Source: Alphaproteobacteria bacterium (GTDB lineage: Bacteria; Pseudomonadota; Alphaproteobacteria; Rhodobacterales; Rhodobacteraceae). From it: 64,000 nucleotides of DNA. A program made the translations under genes and the position numbers. Every line of letters starts with the position of its first letter. The first letter of the stretch is position 1. The notes beneath the pieces are model-generated. The model did not search any database. It was not told the DNA's origin and saw only the letters and a program-made list of their open reading frames with translations. This document shows positions 60,683 to 64,000 of this stretch, piece by piece. The DNA is taken from NCBI GenBank assembly GCA_030426685.1, contig JAUHYC010000001.1:1-64000 (forward strand), written 5' to 3'.

Positions 60683-60762
60683 TTGGCCCCTTCCCTCGTT
60701 GACATGAGCTAAATGACGTCATTGCGCTTGCACAAGCAAGGCTTGCGACCTAATAGCCACTC

Positions 60763-62322
60763 ATGACCCAAGACACCCATGACCGCCTTCTGATCATCGA
60801 CTTCGGCAGCCAGGTAACCCAGCTGATCGCCCGTCGCCTGCGCGAGCTGAACGTCTATTGCGAAATCCACCCCTATCAAAACGTCACGATGGACTTCGTA
60901 CGAGAGATGGCCCCCAAAGCGGTGATCTTTTCGGGCGGCCCTGACAGTGTCACGCGTGAAGGTTCACCTCGCGCGCCGCAGGAAATCTTTGACTACGGCG
61001 TGCCAATACTGGGCATCTGCTACGGCCAGCAGGTGATGATGCACCAGTTGGGCGGCAAGGTCGAAAGCGGCCACGGCACCGCCGAGTTCGGACGTGCCTT
61101 TGTAACTCCGAAAGACAAGCTCGACATCTTGGACGACTGGTTTGCCGATGGCGACGAACAGGTCTGGATGAGCCACGGCGACCACGTCAGCAAGATCGCT
61201 CCGGGATTTGAAGTTTTTGGCACCTCGCCCAACGCTCCGTTCGCGATTACGGCCGATCCCGCGCGCCATTTCTACGCTGTTCAGTTTCACCCCGAGGTGC
61301 ACCACACGCCCAAAGGCGCAAAACTCTACGAGAACTTCGTCAAGCTGGCAGGTTTCACCGGCGATTGGACCATGGGTGCCTATCGGGACGAAATGATCCG
61401 CAAAATCCGCGAACAGGTCGGTGACAAGAAGGTTATTTGTGGCCTCTCTGGCGGTGTCGACAGTTCGGTCGCGGCAATCCTGATCCACGAGGCCATTGGC
61501 GACCAGCTGACCTGTGTTTTTGTCGACCATGGCCTACTTCGAAAGAACGAGGCCACCGAAGTCGTTGGCATGTTCCGCGACAATTACAACATCCAACTGA
61601 TTCACGCTGATGAAAGCGAACTTTTCCTTGGTGAGCTGGATGGCCAGAGCGACCCCGAAACCAAGCGCAAGATCATCGGCAAGCTGTTCATCGACGTGTT
61701 CCAGAAACATGCCGACACCATCGAAGGGGCGGAGTTCCTGGCTCAGGGCACACTATACCCTGACGTGATCGAATCTGTTTCGTTCTCTGGCGGTCCCTCG
61801 GTGACGATCAAATCGCACCACAATGTGGGTGGTCTGCCCGAGAAAATGGGTCTTAAACTCGTCGAGCCCCTGCGCGAACTGTTCAAGGATGAGGTTCGCG
61901 CCTTGGGACGTGAGCTTGGCCTGCCCGAAAGCTTTATCGGTCGCCATCCATTCCCCGGACCTGGCCTGGCCATCCGTTGCCCCGGCGAGATCACACGCGA
62001 AAAGCTCGAGATTCTGCGGGAGGCTGACGCGATCTATATCGATCAGATTCGCAAGCATGGCCTCTATGACGAGATCTGGCAGGCCTTCGTAGCCATTCTG
62101 CCGGTACGCACCGTCGGCGTGATGGGGGATGGCCGAACCTACGACTATGCCTGCGCCCTGCGTGCTGTAACCTCGGTTGATGGCATGACTGCGGACTACT
62201 ACCCATTCAGCCACGCATTTCTCGGCGAGACCGCAACGCGGATCATCAATGAGGTCAAGGGCATCAACAGATGTACCTACGACATCACCTCAAAACCACC
62301 GGGAACCATCGAGTGGGAATAA
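60763..62322 (+). CDS. guaA: GMP synthase (glutamine-hydrolysing)
   Basis: A 519-residue two-domain enzyme of purine biosynthesis. The N-terminal class I amidotransferase has Cys86 in GICYGQQ and His/Glu in [10 protein letters not shown], and the C-terminal ATP-pyrophosphatase carries SGGVDSSV (the PP-loop). The C-terminal dimerisation domain ends KPPGTIEWE, the family-conserved tail. It is terminated by a strong hairpin. Confidence 0.97.
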   Translation: MTQDTHDRLLIIDFGSQVTQLIARRLRELNVYCEIHPYQNVTMDFVREMAPKAVIFSGGPDSVTREGSPRAPQEIFDYGVPILGICYGQQVMMHQLGGKVESGHGTAEFGRAFVTPKDKLDILDDWFADGDEQVWMSHGDHVSKIAPGFEVFGTSPNAPFAITADPARHFYAVQFHPEVHHTPKGAKLYENFVKLAGFTGDWTMGAYRDEMIRKIREQVGDKKVICGLSGGVDSSVAAILIHEAIGDQLTCVFVDHGLLRKNEATEVVGMFRDNYNIQLIHADESELFLGELDGQSDPETKRKIIGKLFIDVFQKHADTIEGAEFLAQGTLYPDVIESVSFSGGPSVTIKSHHNVGGLPEKMGLKLVEPLRELFKDEVRALGRELGLPESFIGRHPFPGPGLAIRCPGEITREKLEILREADAIYIDQIRKHGLYDEIWQAFVAILPVRTVGVMGDGRTYDYACALRAVTSVDGMTADYYPFSHAFLGETATRIINEVKGINRCTYDITSKPPGTIEWE

Positions 62323-62325
62323 GCT

Positions 62326-62351
62326 AAAAGCCGGGTCAATGCCCGGCTTTT
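62326..62351 (+). terminator. Intrinsic terminator of guaA
   Basis: Ten-base-pair stem AAAAGCCGGG (62326-62335) with CCCGGCTTTT (62342-62351), 6-base loop, followed by TTGTTTTG. Confidence 0.85.
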
Positions 62352-62409
62352 TTGTTTTGCATTATCCAGCAAAACGCCCTTTAGTCAGCGCGTTACACTC
62401 CGGCTCGAT

Positions 62410-63309
62410 ATGAAGGCAATGGACGGCAGCAAAACGCAAATAGGCAAAGCCGCGCTCTGGATGACCGGTGCGATTGCTTCATTCTCGTCGATGGCGATCG
62501 CCGGGCGCGAACTGAGTGTGACGCACGACACATTCGAGATCATGTTTTACCGCAGCCTCGTCGGCATCTGCGTGGTCGTTGTGATCCTTACCGTTTCGCG
62601 CAAATGGCATCAGGTCACAACCCGGAGGCTGGGATTGCATGGCATCCGGAATGTGCTGCATTTCACCGGGCAGAATCTGTGGTTCTATGCGGTAACGGTT
62701 ATTCCTTTGGCACAGGTCTTCGCACTGGAATTCACCAACCCGATCTGGGTAATCCTGCTGTCTCCGCTGTTGTTGCGCGAACGTCTGACAGCCTTACGCC
62801 TGACCTCCGCCCTGATAGGTTTCGCAGGGATACTCATAGTCGCTCGACCGGGTGCCGCCGCCCTTAGCCCTGGCGTCATCGCCGCGGCCACGTCAGCAAT
62901 TTTCTTTGCACTGACAAACATCTCAACAAAGTCACTGACCCGTACTGCCAGTATCGGCTGCATCATGTTCTGGCTGACGGTTATGCAGGCCGTGCTTGGC
63001 TTGGCCGCCTCGGGAGTCGACGGCCAAATAACCCTGCCTTCCGGAAACACGGCCCCCTTCTTGTTACTTGTCGGGCTGGCCGGTCTGCTCGCCCATTACT
63101 GTATTACCAATGCGCTGGCGATTGCACCGGCAACGGTGGTCGTCCCGTTCGATTTTGCGCGCCTCCCGACCATCGCGATTGTGGGGATGATCCTTTATCA
63201 CGAGCCATTGGATCAGTGGACGCTTTTGGGTGCGGTGGTCATCTTTGCGGGCATCTTCCTGAACGTGTGGTCCGAGAATCGTAACAATTCGGCAACACAG
63301 GCTCACTGA
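62410..63309 (+). CDS. DMT-superfamily (EamA) transporter
   Basis: A 299-residue inner-membrane protein with about ten hydrophobic helices and two EamA repeats, including FYAVTVIPLAQVFALEFTNPIWV and the second-half VVPFDFARLPTIAIVG. Such proteins export amino acids or metabolites. The substrate is unknown. ATG 62410 and 62416 are both possible. It follows guaA but beyond a terminator. Confidence 0.85.
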   Translation: MKAMDGSKTQIGKAALWMTGAIASFSSMAIAGRELSVTHDTFEIMFYRSLVGICVVVVILTVSRKWHQVTTRRLGLHGIRNVLHFTGQNLWFYAVTVIPLAQVFALEFTNPIWVILLSPLLLRERLTALRLTSALIGFAGILIVARPGAAALSPGVIAAATSAIFFALTNISTKSLTRTASIGCIMFWLTVMQAVLGLAASGVDGQITLPSGNTAPFLLLVGLAGLLAHYCITNALAIAPATVVVPFDFARLPTIAIVGMILYHEPLDQWTLLGAVVIFAGIFLNVWSENRNNSATQAH

Positions 63310-63341
63310 GCTGACGCAGACTAACGCTCCGTCACCGGTTG

Positions 63342-63356
63342 ACCTTATTTTAAGGT
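63342..63356. promoter_or_regulatory. Palindrome upstream of the FadL-like gene
   Basis: ACCTTATTTTAAGGT is a perfect 6-base-arm inverted repeat 85 bases before the porin start, overlapping a TTGACC element (63339-63344). It is a plausible operator or part of the promoter. Confidence 0.4.
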
Positions 63357-63441
63357 TTAGGAGAGTAACAAGCGGTAACGAAGCCGGGTGTGCATGTGAG
63401 GGTGCACAGATCAGGCAATTGGACAGTGTAGGGAGGAATAA

Positions 63442-64000
63442 ATGAAAAAAGCGCTGTTACAGGCGTGTGCGTTGTGCGTTGGGGCGACAACTGTGCAGGC
63501 AGGCGGCCTCGACCGAAGCGGTCAGGGTGTCAACATCTTGTTCGAAGAAGGGAATGTGGCGCAGTTTCGGCTGGGATATACCAAGCCGAAGGTCAGCGGC
63601 TCGATGGAAGATCAGATCCCAGGCAGCCCCACTTTTGGCGAAGAAGTAGACTCGGGCAACATCGCAAACAGCTTCTTCACGCCCCACCTTGCATACAAAG
63701 CCGCCCTGACCGAGAAGCTGGATTTTGCGCTGATCTACGATGAGCCTTTTGGCGCAGATGTTGACTATTCTTCAGCCTATCCGATTTCGCAGAACGTGTT
63801 GGGGTTTTCACCTCCGTTTCCTCCCGGCGCTAACCAGGACGTCTTGAGGGCCAAGGCTGATACCGATGCGGTTACCGCTTTGCTTCGGTACAAGTTGGAT
63901 AACGGTTTCAGCGTAATCGGTGGTGTGAGGGCGCAACGCCTGAAGGCAAGCGTTTCCGTACCGCTCGCGGGTGCTGGCACAACTCCATTCCCTTCCGGTG
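63442..64000 (+). CDS. FadL-like outer-membrane protein (partial, runs off the window)
   Basis: The first 186 codons of an exported protein: ATG 63442 after the strong site GGAGG (63432-63436), signal peptide MKKALLQACALCVGATTVQA, then GGLDRSGQGVNILFEEGN, the FadL/OmpP1-type mature start, and later aromatic beta-strand-like segments (FRLGYTKPKVSG, TALLRYKLDNGFSVIGGVRA). FadL porins carry long-chain fatty acids or hydrophobic compounds across the outer membrane. The frame is open to the last base; the remaining half is outside the window. Confidence 0.8.
   Translation, partial: MKKALLQACALCVGATTVQAGGLDRSGQGVNILFEEGNVAQFRLGYTKPKVSGSMEDQIPGSPTFGEEVDSGNIANSFFTPHLAYKAALTEKLDFALIYDEPFGADVDYSSAYPISQNVLGFSPPFPPGANQDVLRAKADTDAVTALLRYKLDNGFSVIGGVRAQRLKASVSVPLAGAGTTPFPSG

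Noticed and set aside
1-64000. CRISPR array, insertion sequence, prophage or integrase
   Set aside because: I found no regularly spaced direct repeats, transposase or phage structural gene motifs in the window.

Overview
The window is chromosomal DNA of an alphaproteobacterium, most likely a marine Rhodobacteraceae (Roseobacter group). The support is a GC-rich, densely packed gene set of roseobacter-typical families: DUF6456 and DUF6477 proteins, DUF2849 and DUF934 flanking sulfite reductase, a TRAP dicarboxylate transporter, a CO-dehydrogenase-like (cox) cluster, an MttB-family methyltransferase, an alphaproteobacterial LexA box (GTTC-N7-GTTC) and REP-like intergenic palindromes. I see no prophage, insertion sequence or CRISPR array. 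Assignments are from motifs read by eye; no database search was run.

Layout. 1-4.3 kb: secreted L,D-transpeptidase, fasciclin protein, methyltransferase, YbdK-type ligase and an alpha/beta hydrolase. 4.4-7.5 kb: a valine-degradation operon (isobutyryl-CoA dehydrogenase, 3-hydroxyisobutyryl-CoA hydrolase, 3-hydroxyisobutyrate dehydrogenase). 7.6-19.5 kb: housekeeping genes uvrA (LexA-controlled), two tRNA-Asp, tRNA-Val, a decayed permease fragment, lon, tgt, a nucleoside hydrolase and an SPFH/NfeD pair. 19.6-23.7 kb: two Fe-S assembly factors separated by a structured RNA-like intergenic region and a small secreted protein, an oxygenase gene interrupted by an in-frame amber codon, tpiA, a yeast-type cytosine deaminase and a guanidinium exporter behind a guanidine-II riboswitch. 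23.8-30.3 kb: TRAP transporter dctPQM with its dctBD two-component system. 30.3-31.7 kb: a cytochrome P450 and a repeat cluster.

31.7-37.2 kb: Lrp regulator, assimilatory sulfur reduction operon (DUF2849, sulfite reductase, APS reductase, DUF934), ferredoxin-NADP reductase, and infC with an AUA start. 37.3-40.4 kb: a class III aminotransferase and a beta-keto acid cleavage enzyme divergent from an RpiR regulator. 40.4-49.3 kb: a form-II coxSLM hydroxylase with maturation genes (molybdopterin-binding protein, XdhC/CoxI, CoxE, CoxD). 49.4-64 kb: pyrC, MmgE/PrpD, RatA-like protein, hpt plus a 57-residue membrane protein, M20 amidohydrolase, lipA, peroxiredoxin/oxyR, DUF6456/DUF6477, MttB-family protein, GNAT, guaA, a DMT exporter and the start of a FadL-type porin.

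The most notable points are: (1) a DctD-like regulator that has lost the Walker A lysine and the GAFTGA loop, with operator dyads centred at about -61.5 and -93.5 of a sigma70-like dctP promoter; (2) the guanidine-II riboswitch, whose P1 arm can pair with the sugE ribosome binding site; (3) infC starting at ATA behind a three-codon overlapping upstream ORF; (4) the amber-split oxygenase; (5) an aminotransferase/BKACE/RpiR cluster suggestive of an undescribed beta-amino acid pathway.
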